A stretch of 6,386 bases of DNA from CAIZGX01 sp964430305 (GCA_964430305.1 CAYSEX010000085.1:1-6386); one strand, 5' to 3'. Counted from the first letter of the stretch, positions 1 to 6,231 are shown. Numbers and translations are program-made. Notes: generated from the letters alone by a model not told the origin.

Positions 1-571
1 GTTCAACTTTTTCGGGAAAGGTTGCAGAAAATAAAAGCTGTTGTTTCTTCTGGGGTATTTTCTCTTGAATATCTCGCAATTGCGGCCAAAAACCCATGTC
101 CATCATGCGATCACACTCATCAAGCACCACATGTTTAATTTTCTTCGGTACAATCACGCGCTTGGCGTATATCTCTAGAAATCGTCCGGGAGTTGCAACT
201 ATGATATCTACGCCCTTTTCAATGCATTCTATTTGGGTCTTTGGGCCAACACCACCATACAATGCCACATGCCTTAATTCAGTGTATTTCGAAAGTTTTT
301 CAACTTGCTCCGCAACTTGAACTACAAGTTCTTTGGTTGGAACCAAAATAAGTGCGCGGGGTTCATTGCCTTGCGGATACTTCAACGTTTGTAAAATTGG
401 AAGCACGTATGCGGCCGTTTTTCCCGTACCGGTTTGCGCTATGCCTATGAGATCTTGACCCGCTAGAATTCGAGGAATGGCTTTTTGTTGTATTTCAGTT
501 GCTTGCGTGTATCCGGCATCTGAAACAGCGTCTAAAAATTGCCTGGTTAACTTTAATTCCTCGAAGTTCAT
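1..571 (-). CDS. DEAD-box (DECD variant) ATP-dependent RNA helicase, N-terminal part
   Basis: Translating the minus strand from the ATG at 571-569 gives 190 open codons that leave the window at its left edge, so only the first RecA-like domain is present. The order of motifs is that of superfamily 2 DEAD-box helicases: Q motif (GY at 20-21, TEIQ at 25-28), Walker A AQTGTGKT at 45-52, motif Ia PTKEL at 78-82, the GG motif at 106-107, motif Ib TPGR at 127-130, motif II DECD at 151-154 and motif III SAT at 182-184. Such proteins use ATP to unwind short RNA duplexes during ribosome assembly, mRNA decay or cold adaptation. The sequence is closest in feel to bacterial RhlE-type helicases, but the C-terminal domain and tail that would separate RhlE from DeaD or SrmB are missing, so no symbol is given. 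Motif II has Cys where Ala is usual, and motif Ia has Lys for the usual Arg. No Shine-Dalgarno precedes the start. Confidence 0.93.
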   Translation of the reverse strand, partial: MNFEELKLTRQFLDAVSDAGYTQATEIQQKAIPRILAGQDLIGIAQTGTGKTAAYVLPILQTLKYPQGNEPRALILVPTKELVVQVAEQVEKLSKYTELRHVALYGGVGPKTQIECIEKGVDIIVATPGRFLEIYAKRVIVPKKIKHVVLDECDRMMDMGFWPQLRDIQEKIPQKKQQLLFSATFPEKVE

Positions 572-598
572 TCCACAAAGGTATGCTTCTTATCTTCG
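571..598 (+). promoter_or_regulatory. Predicted promoter for the DPP III operon
   Basis: TATCTTCG at 591-598 matches the Bacteroidota -7 consensus TAnnTTTG at five of six fixed bases. Candidate -33 elements are TTC at 571-573 (17-base spacer) or TTC at 567-569 (21-base spacer). Transcription would begin near 603-605, leaving a leader of about 14 bases before the ATG at 618. The promoter overlaps the oppositely oriented helicase promoter, with the two -7 elements only seven bases apart. Moderate confidence, based on consensus and position only. Confidence 0.45.
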
Positions 599-605
599 TA
601 ACCGA
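576..605 (-). promoter_or_regulatory. Predicted Bacteroidota-type promoter for the helicase gene
   Basis: On the minus strand TACCTTTG (583-576) matches the Bacteroidota -7 consensus TAnnTTTG at every fixed position. Nineteen bases upstream lies TCG (605-603), a 2 of 3 match to the -33 TTG. The -7 element ends only four bases before the helicase ATG, so transcription would begin at or next to the start codon, giving a leaderless or nearly leaderless mRNA. The call is a consensus match with good position; no start site has been measured. Confidence 0.6.
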
Positions 606-617
606 AAAATCATTTCA

Positions 618-2654
618 ATGAAAAAAGTATTTCTCGCACTCGTTGCACTGGGCTTAATGGCTTGGTGCTATTTCCAATTTAAAGATCTTACACAACACTA
701 TGATCAACAAAACCAAGAAGCCAATGTTCCTTTTGAATATGAGGTAGACCGGTTTGCAGACATTCGCATCTTACGTTACAAACTGGACGGGTTTGACCGT
801 TTAACTCCGAAGCAAAAAGAATTGGTATACTATTTAACCATGGCCGGTTTAGCGGGAAGAGATATCATGTGGGATCAAAACTCCAAATACAATCTTGAAG
901 TTCGCGCCACTCTTGAAAAAATATACACCACCTACACGGGTGATAAATCTGCTGCGGAATGGCTACATTTCGAAACGTATCTGAAGCAGATATGGATGAG
1001 CAATGGTATTCATCACCACTACAGTAACATGAAACACCAGCCTCAATTCTCGAAAGATTACTTTTTTGATCTCTGTCAATTGACACAGACAAGCGTATCT
1101 GAAGAAATTTTACGTGTGTTATTCGACCCCACTTTTGCCGGTAGAAAAGTAGAGAAAGATGCTGCTAAAGGACTCATTGAAAACTCTTCGGTCAATTTCT
1201 ATGAAGGCGTATCTACAAAAGAAGCATTCGATTTTTATGCTTCAAAAGAGCTCCCCGGAGACCGCGCTCCACTTTCATACGGCATCAACGCCAACCTAAG
1301 AAAAGAGAATGGTGTTCTTGTAGAAGATGTATACCGCGTAGGTGGAAAATACAGCGCAGCCCTAGAACAAGTTTGCCTGTGGTTAGAAAAAGCGGTAACG
1401 GTTGCTGAAAATGACAAGCAAGCAGTAGCCTTGAGAAAGCTTATTGAATTTTACAAAACCGGTGACTTGCGCACATGGGATGATTTTAACATTCAGTGGG
1501 TGAATGCCACCGAAGGTGATATTGATTTCATTCATGGATTTGTGGAAGTCTATAATGACCCTATTGGAAAGCGAGGATCATTTGAAGCCATTGTAGAAAT
1601 CAATGATTTCGAGGCAAGTGACCGCATGAAAGTCATGATGCAAAACGCCCAATGGTTTGAAGATAATTCACCCATCATGGCAGAGCACAAGAAAAAAGAA
1701 GTGAAAGGAATTACATATAAAGTGGTGAATGTTGCAGGTGAAGCCGGTGACGCTTCTCCTTCTACTCCAATTGGTGTGAACCTTCCGAATGCCCAATGGA
1801 TTCGGGCCATGCATGGTTCAAAAAGCGTGAGTTTGGGGAACATAGAAGATGCGGCCAACAATGCAGGTGGATCAGGCCTTTTGAAAGAATTTGCAAATGA
1901 TGATGAAGAAATTGCCCGCGCGGAGAAATACGGAGCTCTTGCAGGAAAAATGCACACCGCCATGCACGAAGTTATTGGACATGCGAGCGGTCAATTGGAA
2001 ACAAACGTTCCTGCAAGTTCGCAAACACTAAAAGAATTTGCCTCTACCATTGAAGAAGGAAGAGCAGACCTCGTGGCCTTGTATTATGTCATGGATCCGA
2101 AATTGGTAGAACTGGGTCTCATGGAAAGCCTTGAGGTAGGCAAAGCAGAATATGACGGATACATTCGCAATGCCATGACCGTTCAACTTCGCCGATTAAA
2201 ATTGGGCGAAGAAATAGAAGAAGCTCACATGAGAAATAGAGCTTGGATTAGCAACTGGCTCATTGAGCGTGGCGCAAGTGAAAATGTCATTTCAAGAGAG
2301 ATTCGAAACGGCAAGACCTATTTCAACATCAACAACTACGAACGCATGCGAGAACTTGTTGGTGAGTTGCTTCGCGAAGTTCAACGCATTACCTCTCAGG
2401 GCGATTATGCCGCTGCAAAGAAACTTGCCGACGGATACGGGAAAAAAGTTGAATTGGCGCTTCACGAAGAAGTTTTAAAACGATCAGAAACTTTAAACAT
2501 TCCTCCATACAACGGATTTGTAAATCCAATACTTGAACCTGTGAAGGACAAAAATGGAAATATTGTAGACGTGAAAGTCACATACGCAAAGAGCTTTTCA
2601 GAACAAATGTTAAACTACAGCAAGAATTTCGGATTTCTTGCTCCAAAAAAATAA
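618..2654 (+). CDS. Dipeptidyl peptidase III, zinc metallopeptidase family M49
   Basis: This 678-residue protein is a family M49 peptidase, which removes dipeptides from the N-terminus of short peptides. The zinc signature HExxGH is HEVIGH at 450-455 (His450 and His455 as ligands, Glu451 as catalytic base). The second signature EExRA[ED] is EEGRAD at 479-484, with Glu480 the likely third ligand. Substrate-site segments known from human DPP III are also recognisable: EVYNDP at 310-315, GVNLPN at 386-391 followed by KSVSLGN, and AHM with His537. The length is close to the Bacteroides DPP III (about 675 residues). The start at 618 was chosen because it begins with MKK and a hydrophobic stretch (about residues 4-20), a signal peptide or membrane anchor. 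The longer in-frame start at 477 would add 47 codons that lie mostly antisense to the helicase. Cys17 is preceded by Trp, a poor lipobox. It is the first gene of a three-gene operon. All catalytic residues are intact. Confidence 0.95.
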   Translation: MKKVFLALVALGLMAWCYFQFKDLTQHYDQQNQEANVPFEYEVDRFADIRILRYKLDGFDRLTPKQKELVYYLTMAGLAGRDIMWDQNSKYNLEVRATLEKIYTTYTGDKSAAEWLHFETYLKQIWMSNGIHHHYSNMKHQPQFSKDYFFDLCQLTQTSVSEEILRVLFDPTFAGRKVEKDAAKGLIENSSVNFYEGVSTKEAFDFYASKELPGDRAPLSYGINANLRKENGVLVEDVYRVGGKYSAALEQVCLWLEKAVTVAENDKQAVALRKLIEFYKTGDLRTWDDFNIQWVNATEGDIDFIHGFVEVYNDPIGKRGSFEAIVEINDFEASDRMKVMMQNAQWFEDNSPIMAEHKKKEVKGITYKVVNVAGEAGDASPSTPIGVNLPNAQWIRAMHGSKSVSLGNIEDAANNAGGSGLLKEFANDDEEIARAEKYGALAGKMHTAMHEVIGHASGQLETNVPASSQTLKEFASTIEEGRADLVALYYVMDPKLVELGLMESLEVGKAEYDGYIRNAMTVQLRRLKLGEEIEEAHMRNRAWISNWLIERGASENVISREIRNGKTYFNINNYERMRELVGELLREVQRITSQGDYAAAKKLADGYGKKVELALHEEVLKRSETLNIPPYNGFVNPILEPVKDKNGNIVDVKVTYAKSFSEQMLNYSKNFGFLAPKK

Positions 2655-2657
2655 ATC

Positions 2658-4286
2658 ATGCCGAAAGGAGTATTCAACGTTCCAAAACCCGTTAATGAAC
2701 CGGTAAAAGGATATGCGCCAGGAAGCGCAGAGCGAGCGTCTTTGCTTGCCATGTATCAAAAAATGTACAAGCAAGATCCCATTGATGTACCCATGTACAT
2801 TGGTGCAAATCATGTTCGCACAAATGAGAAACTACCGCTAGTCTCTCCACAAGATCATAAAAAAACACTTGGCTTTCTAAATCGCGGAACTTCCGCACAC
2901 GTGCAACAAGCCATTGAAACTTCACTAGCCGCCAAAGAGCGTTGGGCCGCTTTACCGTGGGAACATAGAGCCGCAATCTTTTTAAAGGCTGCTGATCTAC
3001 TCGCTGGCCCATATCGCGATCGCATGAATGCAGCCACAATGTTGGGACAAGGAAAAAATGCACACCAAGCCGAAATTGATGCTGCTTGTGAGTTTGTAGA
3101 TTTCTTGCGATTCAATGTATACTACATGCAACAGATTTATAAAGAGCAACCCGACTCGCAGCCTGGCATGTGGAATCGTTTGGAGTATCGTCCATTAGAA
3201 GGTTTTGTCTTCGCCATTACTCCATTTAACTTCACGGCCATTGCCGGAAATTTACCAGCATCTGCAGTCATGATGGGCAATGTATGCGTTTGGAAACCTT
3301 CAGACACACAAGTGTACAGCGCCCATGTGATCATGGAGCTTTTTGAAGAAGCTGGATTACCTGAAGGCGTTATTACCATGATCACGGTTGATGGTCCAGT
3401 GGCCGGAGATGTTATTTTTTCGCATCGCGATTTTGCCGGATTGCATTTCACCGGATCTACTGCTGTTTTCAAACACCTGTGGAAAGAGATTGGAAGCAAC
3501 TTAGACAAGTATAGAACCTATCCGCGTATAGTAGGTGAAACGGGCGGAAAAGATTTTGTGGTTGCCCACCCATCTGCGAATGCCGAAGAAGTGGCTACTG
3601 CTATTATTCGTGGCGCTTTTGAATTCCAAGGCCAGAAGTGCTCCGCAGCCAGTAGAGCCTATATTCCAGCATCTATGTGGCCTCAAGTGAAAGAAAAAAT
3701 TGTTTCCGATTTGAAACGCATTACCGTTGGATCTCCAGAAGATTTTACTCATTTCGTGAATGCTGTAATTGATAAGCGAGCATTCGATAAAATTGCCGGA
3801 TACATTGACTTCGTGAAAACACAGTCCGACGCTGAAATTATTGCAGGAGGAACGTATGACGATTCAGTGGGATATTTTATTCAACCCACCGTGGTAGTTA
3901 CAACGAATCCACACTTCAGAACCATGGAAGAAGAAATTTTCGGACCTGTTGTTACCTTGTATGTATACGCAGATGACAATTGGGCCGACACCTTGCATTT
4001 AGTGAATGCAACAAGTGAATACGCCTTGACTGGTGCCGTAATTTCAAAAGACAGATATGCTATTGATCAAGCCATGCGTGTGCTTGAAAATGCGGCTGGA
4101 AATTTCTATATCAATGATAAACCAACGGGGGCAGTTGTTGGACAGCAGCCTTTTGGTGGCGCAAGAGGAAGCGGAACAAACGACAAAGCCGGATCATATT
4201 TAAATCTCTTACGTTGGGTTTCTCCGCGTACCATAAAAGAAACTTTTGTAACACCCAAAGATTACACATATCCTTGGAATGCCTAG
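2658..4286 (+). CDS. pruA: L-glutamate gamma-semialdehyde dehydrogenase (1-pyrroline-5-carboxylate dehydrogenase)
   Basis: A 542-residue NAD-dependent aldehyde dehydrogenase of the ALDH4A1 type, oxidising glutamate semialdehyde (in equilibrium with P5C) to glutamate, the final step of proline catabolism and a branch of ornithine/arginine use; the enzyme is cytosolic. The N-terminal NEPVKGYAPGSAER (13-26) is typical of this subgroup (human ALDH4A1 has NEP followed by a GSPER-like segment). Catalytic landmarks are PFNF with Asn191, the cofactor-binding FTGST at 264-268, the general base Glu294 in GETGGKDF, the nucleophile Cys328 in GQKCSAASR, and EEIFGP at 425-430. The length matches stand-alone P5CDH rather than bifunctional PutA; no proline dehydrogenase domain is fused and none is seen nearby. 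The start follows the DPP III stop by 3 bp and the C-terminus overlaps the next gene by 8 bp, which points to translational coupling. Symbol names vary (pruA, rocA); the function is well supported. Confidence 0.96.
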   Translation: MPKGVFNVPKPVNEPVKGYAPGSAERASLLAMYQKMYKQDPIDVPMYIGANHVRTNEKLPLVSPQDHKKTLGFLNRGTSAHVQQAIETSLAAKERWAALPWEHRAAIFLKAADLLAGPYRDRMNAATMLGQGKNAHQAEIDAACEFVDFLRFNVYYMQQIYKEQPDSQPGMWNRLEYRPLEGFVFAITPFNFTAIAGNLPASAVMMGNVCVWKPSDTQVYSAHVIMELFEEAGLPEGVITMITVDGPVAGDVIFSHRDFAGLHFTGSTAVFKHLWKEIGSNLDKYRTYPRIVGETGGKDFVVAHPSANAEEVATAIIRGAFEFQGQKCSAASRAYIPASMWPQVKEKIVSDLKRITVGSPEDFTHFVNAVIDKRAFDKIAGYIDFVKTQSDAEIIAGGTYDDSVGYFIQPTVVVTTNPHFRTMEEEIFGPVVTLYVYADDNWADTLHLVNATSEYALTGAVISKDRYAIDQAMRVLENAAGNFYINDKPTGAVVGQQPFGGARGSGTNDKAGSYLNLLRWVSPRTIKETFVTPKDYTYPWNA

Positions 4287-4830
4287 TGCTTTCGAACTAT
4301 TAAAAGAAACCCTTGTTGACAACCGATCGGTCTTATTTACCATTGGCAACAAGGGTTTCTTTCGTTTAAAGATTTACTTCGTGGCCCGCTATCTCTTATC
4401 AGAGGCCGAAAGAAATGCAGGTGTTCACCTCGACTCAACAGCAAATGGAATCATTTGCTTTTTTGAAAACAACAGGAAAAAGCAAGCCGCTTGGTATACC
4501 CGGTTCTTTTTAATCTTATTTGCCATTGGCCCTACTCGCTTATCTCGCGTGCTAGCAAGAAAAAGAGAAGTACAGGCCTTTCATGCGCAATATGAAAATT
4601 TCATACATTGTTCGTACTTGGCAGTGAGAAAAGATGCAAGAGGTACCCAGGCCATTTTTGAATTGCGCAATGCACTCTTTGCGTATCAGCAAGAAAAGCA
4701 ACTTCCTATACTTATAGAAACAACCATCGAAAAAAACAAGCGCGTTTATGAGCGCATTGGGTTTCAGGTGAAAGAGGTTCGGCGTGTTTCTGGATTTGAT
4801 ACATATTGTATGGTGAGGGAAATTGGTTAA
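4279..4830 (+). CDS. GNAT-like N-acetyltransferase with a degenerate acetyl-CoA loop
   Basis: A 183-residue protein with the layout of the GNAT fold. A predicted beta-4 strand YLAV (113-116) leads into RGTQAI (121-126), where acetyl-CoA-binding GNATs usually have [QR]xxGx[GA]. A helix follows (about 127-140), then PILIET (143-148), and Asn153, Tyr157 and GF (161-162) form the usual N..vYer.GF ending. A hydrophobic helix-like segment lies at about 72-84 and the N-terminal half is less recognisable. Such enzymes transfer acetyl groups from acetyl-CoA to an amine on a small molecule or protein; the substrate cannot be predicted. The loop lacks the central glycine (Gln instead) and the final Gly/Ala (Ile instead), so cofactor binding may be weakened or the protein may have another role. 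The ATG overlaps the end of the dehydrogenase gene by 8 bp and has no Shine-Dalgarno, so it is probably the coupled last gene of the operon. No clear terminator follows. Confidence 0.72.
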   Translation: MPSAFELLKETLVDNRSVLFTIGNKGFFRLKIYFVARYLLSEAERNAGVHLDSTANGIICFFENNRKKQAAWYTRFFLILFAIGPTRLSRVLARKREVQAFHAQYENFIHCSYLAVRKDARGTQAIFELRNALFAYQQEKQLPILIETTIEKNKRVYERIGFQVKEVRRVSGFDTYCMVREIG

Positions 4831-5071
4831 AACAATTGTTCAAAAACCTTAAACTACAGCAAAAAATTTAGTATGTTTGGTTCTTGTCTCGCACAAAATT
4901 CAATAAAAAATTAATCATTTTGTCATTTTAATGCGAATTACAAATGTTGGCGGAATCGAATCTTTGGAAAATGTATAAATCAAATTTGAATGGCAACGTC
5001 GTCAAAAGAAAAAAATCATCCATTTGTTTTAATTGACAAAAACATTGAATAAAACCTTAAAAATAAAAAAA
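4831..5071. other. AT-rich intergenic region between the operon and the first lipoprotein gene
   Basis: This 241-bp stretch has no convincing gene. It holds a perfect -7 promoter match at 4872-4879 (listed separately), a weaker -7 match TCCATTTG at 5019-5026, and an A-rich run directly before the ATG at 5072, which is typical of Bacteroidota translation starts. A 30-codon reading frame at 4944-5036 is too short and featureless to call. No strong rho-independent terminator follows the operon; the only nearby inverted repeat (AATTG at 4821-4825 with CAATT at 4833-4837) is short and lacks a T tract. Confidence 0.6.
4849..4879 (+). promoter_or_regulatory. Predicted Bacteroidota-type promoter, distal to the first lipoprotein gene
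   Basis: TATGTTTG at 4872-4879 matches TAnnTTTG at all fixed positions, with TTA at 4849-4851 (2 of 3 to TTG) after a 20-base spacer. Transcription would begin around 4884-4886, about 185 bases before the lipoprotein ATG at 5072. It could be that gene's promoter with a long leader, or drive a small RNA. In AT-rich DNA such a match can occur by chance, so confidence is modest. Confidence 0.4.
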
Positions 5072-5638
5072 ATGAAAATAAAAACGCTCATTGCTTCGAT
5101 GTTAATTACAGGAATACTCTTCTCATGTGGCAACGAAAGCTCAACACCAAACCCCGCAACCACTTCAACCAATAATGAAAATGTAAAAGAAAAAGAGGTC
5201 GAAAAAAACAATAGCAATAATCCAAAGGAAAATACAAACAGTACATCTTCCGCGGTTAATCCAAATTATGCTTTTATTCTGGGAACTTGGAATGGAAATT
5301 TACGAGATAAAAAACTGACAATTGTAATTGAAAACATTCAAGGAAATATTGCAACCGGATACAATATTGCGGGAAACAATAAACGTCCAATTTCTGGAAC
5401 TATAATGGAAGACGATAGACAATCTGGAGGGGAATGCATGGGAAACCAAATGGCTTATAAACTCATTTTAAAAGAACCTGGCGATGATAAATGGGATGGA
5501 TTTTTCACCGTTTACTTCACTGACTGCCCAGAAATGGACGACAAAATGGAAAAAATCACAGGACACAACTATAATGCATACGGCGAATGGAAAGCTTTTA
5601 GCGGAAAACTATCGGGAAATGTTTACCTCACAAAATAG
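5072..5638 (+). CDS. Lipoprotein of unknown function with a C-terminal beta-rich domain
   Basis: A predicted lipoprotein of 188 residues. The chosen ATG gives MKIK followed by a hydrophobic segment and the lipobox LFSC with Cys19 as the lipidated residue. An in-frame TTG at 5033 would add 13 lysine-rich residues before the signal peptide and is less likely. Residues 20-65 are a low-complexity linker rich in Asn, Ser, Thr, Lys and Glu, as often seen tethering Bacteroidota lipoproteins to a membrane. Residues about 66-188 form one globular domain starting FILGTWNGNL, with alternating hydrophobic and polar residues that suggest a beta-sandwich or small barrel. Cys122 and Cys152 are its only cysteines and could form a disulfide. 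I do not recognise the family; the GTW start recalls lipocalin- or avidin-like barrels, but that is only a resemblance. It stands alone on the strand, 241 bp after the operon. Acidic residues downstream of Cys19 are not immediate, so surface export cannot be judged. Confidence 0.8.
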   Translation: MKIKTLIASMLITGILFSCGNESSTPNPATTSTNNENVKEKEVEKNNSNNPKENTNSTSSAVNPNYAFILGTWNGNLRDKKLTIVIENIQGNIATGYNIAGNNKRPISGTIMEDDRQSGGECMGNQMAYKLILKEPGDDKWDGFFTVYFTDCPEMDDKMEKITGHNYNAYGEWKAFSGKLSGNVYLTK

Positions 5639-5690
5639 AATCTTCAATTTTTGAATCCTAGCAAAGTAACCATTCGCCTCAAATTCACAT

Positions 5691-5748
5691 TTAATTATTG
5701 TTGCACACAAACCAACTAATTGAAATACAACAGACAACAATAGATTAA
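5691..5748. repeat. Imperfect inverted repeat between the lipoprotein genes
   Basis: TTAATTATTGTTG at 5691-5703 is the reverse complement of CAACAATAGATTAA at 5735-5748 apart from one bulged base (G5743), giving 13 base pairs around a 31-base loop. There is no T tract after it, so it is not a standard terminator. It lies about 27 bases upstream of the -33 element of the next gene, where an operator or a structured transcript end could sit. It is AT-rich, so chance is possible. Confidence 0.4.
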
Positions 5749-5774
5749 TAGTTAAGATACTGAATGAAAAAGAT

Positions 5775-5805
5775 TTGAATTTCTCTATTATTATTCTTAT
5801 TTTAG
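5775..5805 (+). promoter_or_regulatory. Predicted Bacteroidota-type promoter for the second lipoprotein gene
   Basis: TTG at 5775-5777 is followed after a 20-base spacer by TATTTTAG at 5798-5805, which matches TAnnTTTG at five of six fixed bases. Transcription would begin near 5811, about ten bases before the ATG at 5821. Both elements and the spacing fit the Bacteroidota housekeeping promoter, so this is one of the better candidates in the window. Confidence 0.55.
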
Positions 5806-5820
5806 AGTGAAACGCACATT

Positions 5821-6231
5821 ATGAAACAATCTCTTCTCATAACCATTGCATTTCTAGCATTATCCATTTTTTCGTGTAAAAAATATCCAGAAGGACCTGG
5901 TTTGTCTCTTCGTTCAAGAACCGAACGCGTTGCAAACACCTGGAAAATGGAGAAAGTTACATTAAATAATGTAGATATCACCAATGGATTCACTACCATT
6001 AATTACACAGAAACCTACGATAAAAATGGTAATTACAGCTACAACTCAACTCTTGATTCTGGCGACGGAAAATGGGACTTTCAAGCAGATGAAAGTGAAA
6101 TTCGCAGAAGTGGTGTAAGTGGTCAATCAAGTGAAGACCTCATTATTCTCAAACTAAAAGAAAATGAATTTTGGTATCGCATTGATGATGGAAATGAGGT
6201 ATATGAATTTCACTTGGTTCCTGTAGAATAA
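5821..6231 (+). CDS. Small lipocalin-like lipoprotein
   Basis: A 136-residue predicted lipoprotein: MKQ, a hydrophobic stretch, then the lipobox IFSC with Cys19 as the acylated residue, followed by KKYPEGP. The mature part begins with a short basic segment (SLRSRTERVANTWKME, 29-44) and continues as an all-beta domain with repeated aromatic and polar alternation: YTETYDKNGNYSY, then GKWDF, LIILKLKENEFWYR and a closing YEFHLVPVE. This pattern (TW near the start, a T.DKNGNY-type strand, then GKW) is characteristic of small lipocalin-like envelope lipoproteins common in Bacteroidota, whose ligands and roles are mostly unknown. The domain contains no cysteine. The gene has its own predicted promoter and is followed 85 bp later by a strong terminator, so it is probably a single-gene transcript. 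Naming is from the sequence pattern; no catalytic residues are recognisable. Confidence 0.83.
   Translation: MKQSLLITIAFLALSIFSCKKYPEGPGLSLRSRTERVANTWKMEKVTLNNVDITNGFTTINYTETYDKNGNYSYNSTLDSGDGKWDFQADESEIRRSGVSGQSSEDLIILKLKENEFWYRIDDGNEVYEFHLVPVE

Larger units (their letters stand above)
5639..5820. other. AT-rich intergenic region between the two lipoprotein genes
   Basis: This 182-bp stretch carries no gene. It contains a small hairpin just after the upstream stop (TTCAA at 5643-5647 with TTGAA at 5651-5655, no T tract), a longer imperfect inverted repeat at 5691-5748, and the predicted promoter of the downstream gene at 5775-5805. Confidence 0.6.

Noticed and set aside
96..320. 74-codon plus-strand frame opposite the helicase
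   Set aside because: It is antisense to conserved helicase motifs (DECD, TPGR) and has no protein-like features of its own.
477..617. In-frame upstream extension of the DPP III gene starting at 477
   Set aside because: The extra 47 codons run antisense to the helicase start and through both predicted promoters, and would bury the signal-like segment inside the protein. MKK at 618 is the natural start.
1550..1963. 137-codon open frame on the minus strand inside the DPP III gene
   Set aside because: It lies wholly opposite conserved DPP III coding sequence, its translation shows no domain, and similar minus-strand frames occur all along both large genes; it is a shadow.
4821..4837. Inverted repeat at the end of the GNAT gene as an operon terminator
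   Set aside because: Only five base pairs, all weak except one, and no T tract; it cannot be called a terminator.
4944..5036. 30-codon small open frame before the first lipoprotein
   Set aside because: Short, lysine- and serine-rich with no recognisable motif, no strong start context, and expected by chance in AT-rich DNA; mentioned only as part of the long-leader observation.
5033..5061. Sigma-70-like -35 hexamer TTGACA at 5033-5038
   Set aside because: No acceptable -10 hexamer lies 16-18 bases downstream, and Bacteroidota housekeeping promoters do not use this pair.
5643..5655. TTCAA/TTGAA hairpin after the first lipoprotein gene as a terminator
   Set aside because: The five-pair stem is AT-rich, the loop is three bases, and no T run follows it.
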